A stretch of DNA of 64,000 nucleotides from Prochlorococcus sp. MIT 1307 (GTDB lineage Bacteria; Cyanobacteriota; Cyanobacteriia; PCC-6307; Cyanobiaceae): positions 744,001-808,000 of the forward strand of contig NZ_CP139301.1 in the NCBI RefSeq assembly GCF_034092395.1, written 5' to 3'. Shown in pieces: positions 34,009 through 42,674 of this stretch. The translations under genes and the position numbers were made by a program. Every line of letters begins with the position of its first letter. Positions within the stretch are counted from its first letter, which is position 1. The notes under the pieces are model-generated. The model was given only the letters and a program-made list of their open reading frames with translations. It ran no database searches and was not told where the DNA came from.

Positions 34009-37000
34009 ATGAAACAGCTATCCGTTAACAAAAATGAGACTCCAAAGGGGTTAGTGCCAAACACTCCCAAATACCCTGGTATTCCAGTCACTTGCAATGG
34101 GAACAAACTAGTTACCCAGTGGGTAGAAGTTCGAATTACCGAAGGAGGAGTCTATTACCCAATTACTCCTTCAACAGAAGGTGGCGAAATTTACCAACAG
34201 GCCTTTTCTGAAGGGGTCTTGGATGTCTGGGGTAACCAAAAATTATCTGTAGAGGCTGAAGGTGAGCACGCAGCTCAAGGAGGAGCCATTGCTGTTTCGA
34301 TGACAGGCAAACGTACTGTCAATTTTACATCAGGGCAAGGCATTGTTTATGCGATGGAGCAGTACTACCACGCTCCAGCAAAGTTTTCGACAATGGTCTT
34401 AGAAGTAGGCGCTAGAGCGCTAACAAAGCATGCCCTAAATGTCCATTGTGGGCATGATGACTTCAACGCAGCACTAGATACTGGGTGGACGATGTTGATG
34501 GCTCGAGATGCCCAACAAGCAGCTGACCAAGCGATTATTCTCCGTAAATGCAATGAAATAACCTTAAATCCTGGTATGAATATTCAAGATGGGATGCTAA
34601 CTACCCATTCTGAACGTACATATCGTGCGCCTGAAGCTGATCTATTAAGAGAATACCTAGGCGCCCCTGATGAACAAATAGATACTCCAACCAAAGCGCA
34701 AAAAGAACTATTTGGCCCTCGTCGCAGACGTGTTCCGAAGATGCTGGATTTAAAAAATCCTGTTCTTTTAGGACCTGTTCAAAATCAGGAACACTATATG
34801 AATGGTGTTATTGCTCGTAGAGATAATTTTAATGAGCCTATTCTTAAAGTCCTTAAAGAGTGTTATGAGGAATTTGCACAGTTAACTGGTCGCAAATATG
34901 GGCTTATTCACGAATATAAAACTGAAGATGCAGATACAGTATTTATATCTCTTGGCTCCGCCACAGATAATATCGAAGCAGCATGTGACTATATGCGAAA
35001 AGAACGCAACGCAAAAGTTGGATCTATACACATTAATGTAATTCGCCCATTCCCAGAGGCGGAAGTTATTAATGCTTTAAGAGGTAAAAAAAGAGTTCTG
35101 ATATTAGAGCGCACAGATGAAGGAATGGCTGGAGACAACCCATTAGGTCGCGACATTCGAACAGCTCTTAGCAAAGCTCAAGAATCTGATAGTTATGGGA
35201 GCTATTTACCCGCACTTAAGTACGAAGAGGTTCCACGTATATTTCGTGCAAGTTATGGCTTAGGATCTCGTGATTTTCGCCCTGAACATATCATTGGAGC
35301 TTACGAATATGCTATTGGTGATAATTCTAGAAAAGATGGGAGGAGTGCAAAAGATGGTGAAAACTATTTCACACTTGGTATAAATCATCCTTATAGTGTA
35401 ATTTCTTCAGATACACCCTCTTTACTTCCTAAGGGTGCAATTGCAGTTCGTTTTCACTCAATTGGTGGGTGGGGAATGATAACCACAGGGAAAAATCTTG
35501 GGGAAATTATTGGCAAGTTTGGCCAAATCATATCTAATAGAAAACCAACTTATAACAAGCTTGGACAATTAGAAGAGAAGCTCTTCATTATGGCCAACCC
35601 TAAGTATGGCTCAGAAAAGAAAGGTGCTCCAACTAATTATTTTCTTACTGTTGCATCTAAAAAGATCCAAGTTAACTGCGAGCTTAATCATGTAGATGTT
35701 GTTCTTTGCTGTGATCCAAAAGCCTTTACACATACAAATCCTCTTGAAGGTTTAAAGAAAGGTGGAAGTTTAGTATGGGAATCTAGCGAAAATCCAGATA
35801 GTGCTTGGGAACGAATTCCTTCTAAGCATCGAGATTTTATAAAAAAGAATAAGATTCGTGTGTTTATTCTTCCAGGCTTCTCAATTGCAAGGGAAGCCAC
35901 TAAGCGTGCAGACTTACAACTAAGAATGCAAGGTAATACATTTCTTGGTGCCTTTTTTAAAGTGTCAACTTTCCTCCAAGATCATAATATTAATGAAGAT
36001 GAATATAGAAAGATTGTCCACAACCAATATGAGAAGAAATTTGGTCGGTTTGGATCAGCAGTAGTGGATTCTAATATGAAGGTTATGGATGGAGGTTTCA
36101 ACCGTGTACAGGAAATTAAATATGGTGACATCGAAGATGAAGATACCTCAAGTATGCGTAATCCATTATTAGCCCCTAAATCTGCAGGTTTAATTCAAAT
36201 ACCAGCAACAGCAGGATGTGAAGAGAGTGGTTGTAAAATGTGCTCAACGCCAGAGGGACAGACAAGGTCACCTTTTCAAACAATTAAAAAGTTTGATTCT
36301 GAATTTCGTAATGGATTTGGATACCACCAACCTTCAGGAGCATATGCCAGCCTTTCAGTAATGGCTGCCGCTAGTGGAGCAACACAAAGTAAATATGTGG
36401 CCAGGAGAGAAACACCTGTTTTTATTGCAGAAAACTGTACTCAATGTATGGAATGTATTACTGCTTGTCCTGACACAGCAATGCCAAACTCAGCACAAGA
36501 TATCAGAACAATTCTTTCTACTGCTATCCGCAATTATATTAGCAAAAAGAGCATGGCTGATGCATTACATAAGGAATTACCTCTTTTAGATGAAAATTGT
36601 AGAAAACAAATGAATGAGAATATAGTTAAGAAAATAAAAATGCCATTTAGCAAGATACTTGAGTTGGAACTAAATAAGCTAGATCATATAGATCAGGATG
36701 CACGAAGTGAGCTTCTAATGATCATAAGTAAGTTGCCATTAGCCTATAACAATGTGAATGCAATATATCGAACCTTGGAGAAAAAGAGCCCTGGTCAAGG
36801 AGGTCTTTTCTCTATATTTATTAGCGACCTATGCAAAGGTTGTGGTGAATGTGTGCAGGTATGTGGAGACCACAATGCGTTAAAAATGGAGCAAGAAACA
36901 CCAGGCTTAAATTCAAAATTAAGTACTGCACAATTATTTAGTCGATTGCTACCAGAAACCAATCAAAAATTTCTTGGCTTATATCAAACAGAAAATCCTG

Positions 37001-38730
37001 AAGAAGCTCGCGAATCAATTTTGCGGAATCATTTAATGGTAAGGCGCAACTATGAAGCACTTGTTTCAGGAGATGGTGCTTGTGCGGGTTGTGGAGAAAA
37101 AACTGTTTTAAGAGCAGTTGCTTCTATCACCGAAGCATATATGCGTCCTATTTTTCATAGGAAGGCAAAAAGGTTAAATCAAAAGGCCCAATATTTGAAA
37201 GAAATTGGATTAGACAAGCTTGAGGCCTTTGAATCTAAACATAACGATGAATACAACTGGTTTAAACGTAGTCTTGCCCATATAGTTCTAGGCCTTGGAG
37301 GTGAGAATGAGAACGATACTAATCATCGTTTAAAGAATCATGGCCTAATTAGCAATCAAGCAATGATTGATGCATTAGTTACTGTTATCAAACAAGATGC
37401 TTTTAACCATAGTGATTTACAAGCAATAGATGGGTCCACTGCAAATGGCATGAGCACCATGTATATGGGTGCTCATACGGGCTGCAATACCGTGTATGGC
37501 TCAACTCCACCATCCAACCCACATCCATATCCTTGGATGAATTCATTATTTCAAGACGGGTCAACTATCAGTTGGCTCATCGGAGAGGCAGCTATTTTAA
37601 ATCACTCTCGTCGCTCTGTAACCCCAGAAAGATTAGCCACTGCTCTATTAGAGAGGGAAACTGGTTTAAGTAGTGAGCAGGAATACTTCGAATTAACCCA
37701 TCTCGACGATTCTTTAATGACGGATCTGGAAATTAGTGAATTACCAAAGGTATGGGCTATAGGAGGAGATGGAGCAATGGGTGATATTGGCTTCCAAAAT
37801 GTCTCAAAGGTTGTCTTACAAAATCGCCCAAATGTGAATTTACTAATGCTAGATACTCAAGTTTATTCAAATACTGGTGGGCAGAATTCTGACAGTTCAA
37901 ACATGCTTGGTGGATATGATATGAATCAATTTGGGGTCGCTACACAAGGGAAGTTAAATGAAAAGAAAAGTGTGGCAGAAGCATTTACTTCTGGACACGG
38001 ATCGCCTTTTGTGGCTCAAGTTTCTATGGCAAACTCGGCTAAAATGTATAAAGCAATGATTGATGGACTTGAGTATCGTGGTACTTCATTTTTTCAATGC
38101 TTTACATCTTGCCAACCTGAACATGGTGTAGGTGATAATATGAGTGCCAACCAAGCTCGGATGGTTCGTGATAGTCGAGGCATGCCAGAGTTCATTTATA
38201 ATCCACGGAATGGAGAAATACTACAAGAAAGTTTCAATTTAAAGGCTAATCCATCACTAAAAAAAGATTGGTTTGAGACCAAATTTCCTGTAAGTAGAGA
38301 AAGCTATAACATGACAGTCGCACATTGGGCTATAACTGAAGCACGCTTCAGGCGGCACATAAACGAGATATCAGATATTGAAGCAAATGAATTAATCCAT
38401 ATCGAAAATATACTTACATTAGTTACGCAGCAGGACGTTATATATAGAAGAGTATTTGATCAAAAGCATCATGCCTATATACCTGACTGGGGTGTTTATT
38501 TCAAAGCAGAGGTCAAAGGCATTCTGAAATACTTTTCTGTTAGTCGTCAAATGGTTCTCTTTCATATAGAACGACGTAAATCTTGGCGAATGTTGCAGAG
38601 CCGAGCTGGAATCACGAATGAGGACTATGCAGCACAAAAGCTATTACTAGAAAAGTTAAAAGATGGAGAGATCTCTCGTGATGATTGTATAAAAGAAGGC
38701 AAAGAAATACTGAAAAGTCTAATTAAATGA
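34009..38730 (+). CDS. nifJ: Pyruvate:ferredoxin (2-oxoacid) oxidoreductase-like, giant form
   Basis: 1573 residues against about 1200 for usual NifJ. The N-terminal part has GGVYYPITPSTEGGE and AEGEHAAQGGAIAVSMTGKRTVNF (2-oxoacid and TPP pyrimidine domain). An 8Fe ferredoxin-type domain is split: CTQCMECITAC at Cys810-820 and CKGCGECVQVC at Cys942-952, separated by about 120 residues. The proximal cluster is CAGCGEKT at Cys1025-1028 with later Cys in HTGCNTVYG and FQCFTSC. The TPP-Mg site is GGDGAMGDIG at about 1252 with DTQVYSNTGGQ. An extra Cys group CEESGCKMC lies at 737-745. Expected reaction: pyruvate + CoA to acetyl-CoA + CO2 with reduced ferredoxin. The true 2-oxoacid is not proven. 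Confidence 0.88.
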   Translation: MKQLSVNKNETPKGLVPNTPKYPGIPVTCNGNKLVTQWVEVRITEGGVYYPITPSTEGGEIYQQAFSEGVLDVWGNQKLSVEAEGEHAAQGGAIAVSMTGKRTVNFTSGQGIVYAMEQYYHAPAKFSTMVLEVGARALTKHALNVHCGHDDFNAALDTGWTMLMARDAQQAADQAIILRKCNEITLNPGMNIQDGMLTTHSERTYRAPEADLLREYLGAPDEQIDTPTKAQKELFGPRRRRVPKMLDLKNPVLLGPVQNQEHYMNGVIARRDNFNEPILKVLKECYEEFAQLTGRKYGLIHEYKTEDADTVFISLGSATDNIEAACDYMRKERNAKVGSIHINVIRPFPEAEVINALRGKKRVLILERTDEGMAGDNPLGRDIRTALSKAQESDSYGSYLPALKYEEVPRIFRASYGLGSRDFRPEHIIGAYEYAIGDNSRKDGRSAKDGENYFTLGINHPYSVISSDTPSLLPKGAIAVRFHSIGGWGMITTGKNLGEIIGKFGQIISNRKPTYNKLGQLEEKLFIMANPKYGSEKKGAPTNYFLTVASKKIQVNCELNHVDVVLCCDPKAFTHTNPLEGLKKGGSLVWESSENPDSAWERIPSKHRDFIKKNKIRVFILPGFSIAREATKRADLQLRMQGNTFLGAFFKVSTFLQDHNINEDEYRKIVHNQYEKKFGRFGSAVVDSNMKVMDGGFNRVQEIKYGDIEDEDTSSMRNPLLAPKSAGLIQIPATAGCEESGCKMCSTPEGQTRSPFQTIKKFDSEFRNGFGYHQPSGAYASLSVMAAASGATQSKYVARRETPVFIAENCTQCMECITACPDTAMPNSAQDIRTILSTAIRNYISKKSMADALHKELPLLDENCRKQMNENIVKKIKMPFSKILELELNKLDHIDQDARSELLMIISKLPLAYNNVNAIYRTLEKKSPGQGGLFSIFISDLCKGCGECVQVCGDHNALKMEQETPGLNSKLSTAQLFSRLLPETNQKFLGLYQTENPEEARESILRNHLMVRRNYEALVSGDGACAGCGEKTVLRAVASITEAYMRPIFHRKAKRLNQKAQYLKEIGLDKLEAFESKHNDEYNWFKRSLAHIVLGLGGENENDTNHRLKNHGLISNQAMIDALVTVIKQDAFNHSDLQAIDGSTANGMSTMYMGAHTGCNTVYGSTPPSNPHPYPWMNSLFQDGSTISWLIGEAAILNHSRRSVTPERLATALLERETGLSSEQEYFELTHLDDSLMTDLEISELPKVWAIGGDGAMGDIGFQNVSKVVLQNRPNVNLLMLDTQVYSNTGGQNSDSSNMLGGYDMNQFGVATQGKLNEKKSVAEAFTSGHGSPFVAQVSMANSAKMYKAMIDGLEYRGTSFFQCFTSCQPEHGVGDNMSANQARMVRDSRGMPEFIYNPRNGEILQESFNLKANPSLKKDWFETKFPVSRESYNMTVAHWAITEARFRRHINEISDIEANELIHIENILTLVTQQDVIYRRVFDQKHHAYIPDWGVYFKAEVKGILKYFSVSRQMVLFHIERRKSWRMLQSRAGITNEDYAAQKLLLEKLKDGEISRDDCIKEGKEILKSLIK

Positions 38731-38820
38731 AGAAAAAGAAGAATAAAAAAAAGTCATGTTCTTTCATCCTTCATGGCTCAATGACAAATTAATACATTAA
38801 TTTTTAACGCTTACCAAAGC

Positions 38821-38869
38821 AATTAATTTAATAAGTAACTATCAAAGATAGTTACTTATTAAATTAATT
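38821..38869. terminator. Perfect 23-bp inverted repeat between convergent genes
   Basis: AATTAATTTAATAAGTAACTATC, loop AAA, and its exact complement end at 38869, overlapping the stop codon of the minus-strand Nif11 gene. It probably ends both the PFOR-like and the Nif11 transcripts, though the stem is very AT-rich. Confidence 0.65.
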
Positions 38870-39079
38870 ATATTCCCCTGGTACATCATTCTTTTTTACT
38901 GTAACCCTGCCTACTTTTTTCCCTGAGAACCTCAGCAACTCATCTCCGGAAAATTCAAATCCAAGCTTTAAGGCAATCTGCGCAACATCATCGGCTGTAG
39001 AGGATGCAAGCACCTCATTCTTAAGAGCAGTGTCAACCTGCATCTTTTGAAGGAAAGCCTTTAATTGATCTATTGCCAT
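38864..39079 (-). CDS. Nif11-type small protein
   Basis: The 71-residue protein has MAIDQLKAFLQKMQVDTALK, EVLASSTADDVAQIALKLGFEFSGDELLRF: the Nif11-like leader domain common in picocyanobacteria. The C-terminus GKKVGRVTVKKNDVPGEYN has no Gly-Gly cleavage motif and no Cys, so it is not a prochlorosin-type lanthipeptide precursor. It lies convergent with the PFOR-like (nifJ) gene. Confidence 0.85.
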   Translation of the reverse strand: MAIDQLKAFLQKMQVDTALKNEVLASSTADDVAQIALKLGFEFSGDELLRFSGKKVGRVTVKKNDVPGEYN

Positions 39080-39169
39080 AGATTTATTTTAGAAGATGGA
39101 CAAGAAAAGAATTAGCCGCAAGTCATATCAATGTTTTTTTGTCCATACCCCCCTGCAAAGCCCATCCTC

Positions 39170-39340
39170 CTAAGGTTCATCATAAAGAGAGCTTATTGCA
39201 TCTACTTCTTTCAATGGGCTGGATATTTTTTTAGCAATTAAATCAGAAGCATATTTATCCAGCCAAAGAGAGTCTTCTTTATACAGGTGACAAATAGGTT
39301 TTTTTTCTGCAAGACCTTTATCCAATTCTCTTGAAGTCAT
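39170..39340 (-). CDS. Small hypothetical protein
   Basis: About 56 residues from ATG 39340: MTSRELDKGLAEKKPICHLYK followed by SLWLDKYASDLIAKKISSPLK. A longer frame begins at 39376, but the part before this Met looks random. Soluble, charged. No family recognised. Confidence 0.5.
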   Translation of the reverse strand: MTSRELDKGLAEKKPICHLYKEDSLWLDKYASDLIAKKISSPLKEVDAISSLYDEP

Positions 39341-39614
39341 TGAATACAAAACAGTTAAGTTAACTATGCTGCACATTGAGAATCAAACAAGTCGGTCAAA
39401 ACACCTAAAGCATTAAATAGTTGAATTGATTGACGTACTATGTCTGACAAGTAATACTAATTAAGGGTCAAGATCCCTTGCAAAATAAGATTTACCCCAA
39501 GTTTAGTGGGAACCCATAGCGTCAATTGGGGTTAGAAAGAAATATTGAAGTTAAAGTTAAGTTAGATCCGTTCGAAAATAGTTAGATCATGGCTAGTATG
39601 AATTCAGTTGCAAA

Positions 39615-39779
39615 TCAATCTTCTCTAGTAATTCCCATACAACCTTTTTGCTTGTTTGCTTTCATTTCTTCCTTGATTTTATTGAAAAAAGATACCTCTT
39701 CTGGATCTTCTGAGCCCAGCCCATAGCGCAGTGTCGCTGCTAAATAAATTTTGTGTTTCCTATGCGCATTAAGAGCCAT
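39615..39779 (-). CDS. 54-aa micro-protein, third gene of a coupled trio
   Basis: From ATG 39779: MALNAHRKHKIYLAATLRYG, then EDPEEVSFFNKIKEEMKANKQ and a Cys-containing end. The start codon overlaps the stop of the preceding gene (TAATG). Regular charge pattern. No family recognised. Confidence 0.55.
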   Translation of the reverse strand: MALNAHRKHKIYLAATLRYGLGSEDPEEVSFFNKIKEEMKANKQKGCMGITRED

Positions 39780-39919
39780 TAGTAATGTGGTGGCTTTGAT
39801 TCTTCAGGAGGAAAGTAAGCACGATCTTCTTCGTCATGGTCTATATGATTGAGGCTTTCTTCCACCTCTTCATAGCAGTCGACATCAAAATTTCTTTCGT
39901 TTTTTTTGCCTAAGGTCAT
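39779..39919 (-). CDS. 46-aa acidic micro-protein, second gene of the trio
   Basis: MTLGKKNERNFDVDCYEEVE followed by ESLNHIDHDEEDRAYFPPEE and a short end. Very acidic. Its start overlaps the stop of the 107-aa gene (ATGA) and its stop overlaps the next start. Confidence 0.55.
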   Translation of the reverse strand: MTLGKKNERNFDVDCYEEVEESLNHIDHDEEDRAYFPPEESKPPHY

Positions 39920-40239
39920 GCTTCCTCCTTTGATATCACTTCAGCATCGACTACATCTTTCATCTCAACAAAGTCAATGTTTTTCTTATCTATCCAGCTA
40001 TTAATTCCCACTACAATTGGCTGAGATGCTTTGAAGATAAAAACTGCAGTGGGAAGCACACTAATAATTCCCACTATGGGATTTCTAAAAAGCAATCTTC
40101 CAGCTCTCGCATTAAAAAGAATAATCAATGCCAATGGAATTAAAACACTCAGGATTGTCTTAAGCGGTTCCGCCCAACCATCACGAAAAACCCACCAAAT
40201 AAAAGCGATACCAGCGACATATAAAGCTAAGTATGTCAT
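39916..40239 (-). CDS. Small membrane protein, first gene of the trio
   Basis: The 107-residue protein has three hydrophobic segments (LALYVAGIAFIWWVF, ILSVLIPLALIILF and VGIISVLPTAVFIF) and an acidic cytoplasmic tail (DVVDAEVISKEEA). It heads a three-gene overlapping set of micro-genes on the minus strand. Function unknown. Confidence 0.7.
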   Translation of the reverse strand: MTYLALYVAGIAFIWWVFRDGWAEPLKTILSVLIPLALIILFNARAGRLLFRNPIVGIISVLPTAVFIFKASQPIVVGINSWIDKKNIDFVEMKDVVDAEVISKEEA

Positions 40240-40519
40240 AAGAAAATTATAGGGAGAAACACCACGAAAGCTATAGAAGATTTGTTTCTAGCCGTTTAAC
40301 GATCGAAATCGATTTTCACTGCTCCTATCATAATTGAGGAAGTCCTAAAAGAAAGAAAATTCAACTAAATCTCGAAATAGTGAGTTTAGAGCAGAAGAAA
40401 TTTTTTCAGACATTTTAGTCTTTAGCAAATTACAAATAAATAGGTTTAACTTTGTAGAATCCTTATTGTAATTACAATCTTCAAGAGAATTTATTAATTT
40501 TTTTGTGATTACTATTTCG

Positions 40520-40702
40520 TTAGAAAAGGAAAATCCCTTTTGATTGAAAGAAAATATGAACTGCTGGATTATGAAGGTATTGATAGTGGAACTCAATTCC
40601 AATCAATACAAAAAGCAATGAACTACTTAAAAATAATCCAGTTGATAAGAATTGGCGATCTTTAAAGAGATCTTGATTAGATATTAGAGATGATGTTGTC
40701 AT
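40520..40702 (-). CDS. Possible small TM protein
   Basis: 60 residues from ATG 40702: MTTSSLISNQDLFKDRQF then a hydrophobic stretch LFLSSSLLFVLIG and an aromatic end (HYQYLHNPAVHIFFQ). A second, 85-codon minus-strand frame at 40345-40602 overlaps its end and looks less real. Confidence 0.4.
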   Translation of the reverse strand: MTTSSLISNQDLFKDRQFLSTGLFLSSSLLFVLIGIEFHYQYLHNPAVHIFFQSKGIFLF

Positions 40703-40743
40703 GCTGATTAGATACAAATCATTAAAATGTGATATTTATAAGA

Positions 40744-40918
40744 TTCAAGGTCTGCTTCCAAGTTGAAGCTGACCTGAATCTATTAATTGGCCCAGTTTCA
40801 AAGCTGTAGCTAGTTCACATCTAGAGAAATCTAATTGATTTCTCGTGACCCAACCCAATTCTTCCTGGGTAATAATCCCAGTAGATATGGATGTTAGAAA
40901 TAATGCGCCAATTCCCAT
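40744..40918 (-). pseudogene. Frameshifted small conserved protein
   Basis: Reading from ATG 40918 gives MGIGALFLTSISTGIITQE. One base later in register the frame continues ELGWVTRNQLDFSRCELATA, LKLGQLIDSGQLQLGSR and a stop at 40744. Together they match the pattern of a small marine-cyanobacterial family I recall (GxITxxELxWVxxHQ...RLGRLxDxGxIxLGCR). The two halves are joined by one extra base in the GGAAGGAATTGG tract (about 40858-40868). Either a real lesion or a sequencing error. Confidence 0.6.
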
Positions 40919-41011
40919 TTTTAAGCTCCTTAAAAAGAAGATTAGTTAGATCGTTTATAGATCCCTTGAACAAATTGCTTCAAAGGTTTGAAAGGGTTCA
41001 TTTCCATAGCT

Positions 41012-41119
41012 TTAAAAAATACCAGGAATAATTTGGCCAGTAAATGTGTAGGTTCCAATAGCAGCAAGGATGCCAACCATTGCCCACCTTCCGTTTTGCA
41101 TTTCAGCGCTTTCTTTCAT
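41012..41119 (-). CDS. hli: High-light-inducible protein (short HLIP)
   Basis: 35 residues from ATG 41119: MKESAEMQNGRWAMVGILAA then IGTYTFTGQIIPGIF. The ExxNGRxAMxG helix is the chlorophyll-binding signature of HLIPs/LHC helices, and TGQIIPG is the usual Prochlorococcus HLIP ending. The open frame continues upstream (SDKQTLSPKT) but without a normal start codon. Protects photosystems and assembly intermediates under stress. Confidence 0.85.
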   Translation of the reverse strand: MKESAEMQNGRWAMVGILAAIGTYTFTGQIIPGIF

Positions 41120-41188
41120 TGTTTTTGGAGATAGTGTTTGTTTGTCTGAAAAAATAACGTAATAGTTATTTTTTAATTTGTGTCTTCT

Positions 41189-41335
41189 TTAGAAAACACC
41201 AGGAATAATTTGACCAGTGAATAGATAACTAACAATCATCAGATCAAAAGCAATCATTGCAAATCTTCCATAAAGGCGTTCTGGTATAGAGAAGTCAAGA
41301 GCTTCTGAAGAACTTGCTATAGATGAACTTGTCAT
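41189..41335 (-). CDS. hli: High-light-inducible protein (HLIP), divergent
   Basis: 48 residues from ATG 41335: MTSSSIASSSEALDFSIPER, then LYGRFAMIAFDLMIVSYLFT and GQIIPGVF. ERxxGRxAMxxF is the HLIP motif with Tyr in place of the usual Asn/Leu before Gly-Arg. It lies 69 nt upstream of the other hli gene on the same strand; probably a tandem pair. Confidence 0.87.
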   Translation of the reverse strand: MTSSSIASSSEALDFSIPERLYGRFAMIAFDLMIVSYLFTGQIIPGVF

Positions 41336-41692
41336 AAGAGAAACTGAGAAAAAGAGAAAGCCAGCATGCGCTGATCTGTAAAGAACTATAACAAGTATAT
41401 TACGAACTATGAAGGTTCGGTTAGCCGAAGCAGGCTTGTTTATAGTTAATTATTGCCAAAATAAGAGCTTTTATAGCCTTTTATGGCTTTTTAAAAGACT
41501 AGACCAGGCTGATGTTTAATAGTATAAATATTATTTATCTTGACCAATTAAACAGCTATATATATTTATGATTATCTATATTTTGGTTAGCTCTATCTCC
41601 TTTATGCCTCTATTTAAGTTTTCATGAAACATCTTTTCATGAGATATGCTCAATTTCGGCAATAATTATACGATATAACTATACTCTTTGCA
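41336..41692. other. Intergenic region upstream of the hli pair
   Basis: AT-rich, with TATAA-like stretches and no gene seen. It includes a partial palindrome AAGAGCTTTTATAGCC...GGCTTTTTAAAAG near 41461-41505. Confidence 0.35.
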
Positions 41693-41809
41693 TCACAAAT
41701 TGCGATCTTGGCTATCAGGCTTGAAACGGATATCGAACCCTACAACAATCCCGATTGAAATTAATAACAGTCCTATACAAGCTCCTAAAGGTGGGAATTG
41801 CCAAACCAT
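41693..41809 (-). CDS. 38-aa single-TM micro-protein
   Basis: From ATG 41809: MVWQFPPLGACIGLLLISIG then IVVGFDIRFKPDSQDRNL. A strong ribosome-binding site, AGGAG, sits 7 nt upstream, which is rare in this genome and supports translation. One TM followed by a basic tail. Function unknown. Confidence 0.65.
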   Translation of the reverse strand: MVWQFPPLGACIGLLLISIGIVVGFDIRFKPDSQDRNL

Positions 41810-42135
41810 AATTTCTCCTGTTAGTTGAAAAATTGGCGTTAGAAACGAGTGAATACTCCGATATTGCAAACACTTGAGTAACCACTGAAAGATGTGTTGT
41901 ATCCCTTCAGCACTTAACTAGTGGTTAGTAGCCCCTTACGCCTGATTGAATAGTAAGGCAAATAATGAAATGCCTGATGCTGATAATGATTTAGAAAACC
42001 GTAGTTTTGTAATCGGAAGACCGAACAAAATGCACCACGTTTAGGTGCTTTTGATTTTTATCTTTTGGAGGCAGGACAAAGTGAAAGGGATATAGCCTTT
42101 CCGTTCCACGCAAAATTGCATAATTTTATGGGCAA
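41810..42135. other. Intergenic region with a short hairpin
   Basis: A possible 24-32 codon plus-strand frame ending in RPNKMHHV (to about 42048) overlaps a weak hairpin GCACC...GGTGC at 42032-42048 followed by Ts. Nothing else is seen. Confidence 0.3.
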
Positions 42136-42309
42136 TCAATCCATTAATTCAACAATTTCATAGTAAGGACGATCTTCATAGTCAGCATCTGAGCAGCACA
42201 TATCGCCAAAGATCTCCTCTAACAACTTATAAGCATCGTCATAGTTTTCGAACTCTTGAGCCGTGATCTCGTCCTCTTCTCCGTCGTGCCTAGTGATGCG
42301 GTATTTCAT
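42136..42309 (-). CDS. Small acidic protein (intact copy of a duplicated gene)
   Basis: 57 residues from ATG 42309: MKYRITRHDGEEDEITAQEF, ENYDDAYKLLEEIFGDMCCS, DADYEDRPYYEIVELMD. Very acidic, with adjacent Cys-Cys. A second, frameshifted copy lies at 44546-44718 with about 90% DNA identity. In the second copy the gene lies directly downstream of ychF, which is likely its original position. Confidence 0.8.
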   Translation of the reverse strand: MKYRITRHDGEEDEITAQEFENYDDAYKLLEEIFGDMCCSDADYEDRPYYEIVELMD

Positions 42310-42674
42310 TACTCGCGGTTGACGTATTATGCCTTAATAGTTAAAGCAATTAATGGAGCAGATCCCCTGACAAAGAAGGCATCTCTACACATTAAATAAG
42401 AACTCCATTACGTCCATTCATATCAATTGATTTCAGGCAAAAGAGAGGGTTAGACATTAGTGGTACCAATCAATCTCAAGGATAAGGAATAGTTGGGCAT
42501 CTCAGAATTCAGTCATGCCAATCAATCTGCCACTGTCATATGCATAAGTCTATAACGGGACGTGCTGAAATTTTCAACCAATAAGATCCTTTCCCATCAT
42601 GATTTAATTTCTAAATTACCTACTTTTGCTATGAAGAGATCAGGTGAAGGTATTAGAGAAGACAAGGAGGTCCT
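42310..42674. other. Region upstream of the radical SAM gene
   Basis: Holds repeat R1 and then about 200 nt with no gene. The radical SAM start is preceded by a strong AAGGAGG ribosome-binding site at 42664-42670. Confidence 0.5.
42385..42460. repeat. ychF 3'-end remnant R1 and associated repeat
   Basis: Minus-strand codons at 42385-42408 spell MEFLFNV-stop, the exact end of YchF (44794-44817). The following 50 nt (ATTGATTTCAG, GAGGGTTAGACA) are shared with 44108-44155. The segment 42131-42408 as a whole is a duplicate of 44541-44817. Confidence 0.8.

Noticed and set aside
38864-39079. Nif11 protein considered as a prochlorosin (lanthipeptide) precursor
   Set aside because: No GG cleavage motif and no Cys or suitable core peptide; no LanM-type gene in the window.
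40345-40602. 85-codon minus-strand frame
   Set aside because: Low-complexity Phe/Asn/Lys composition as expected from AT-rich DNA, and it overlaps a slightly better frame.
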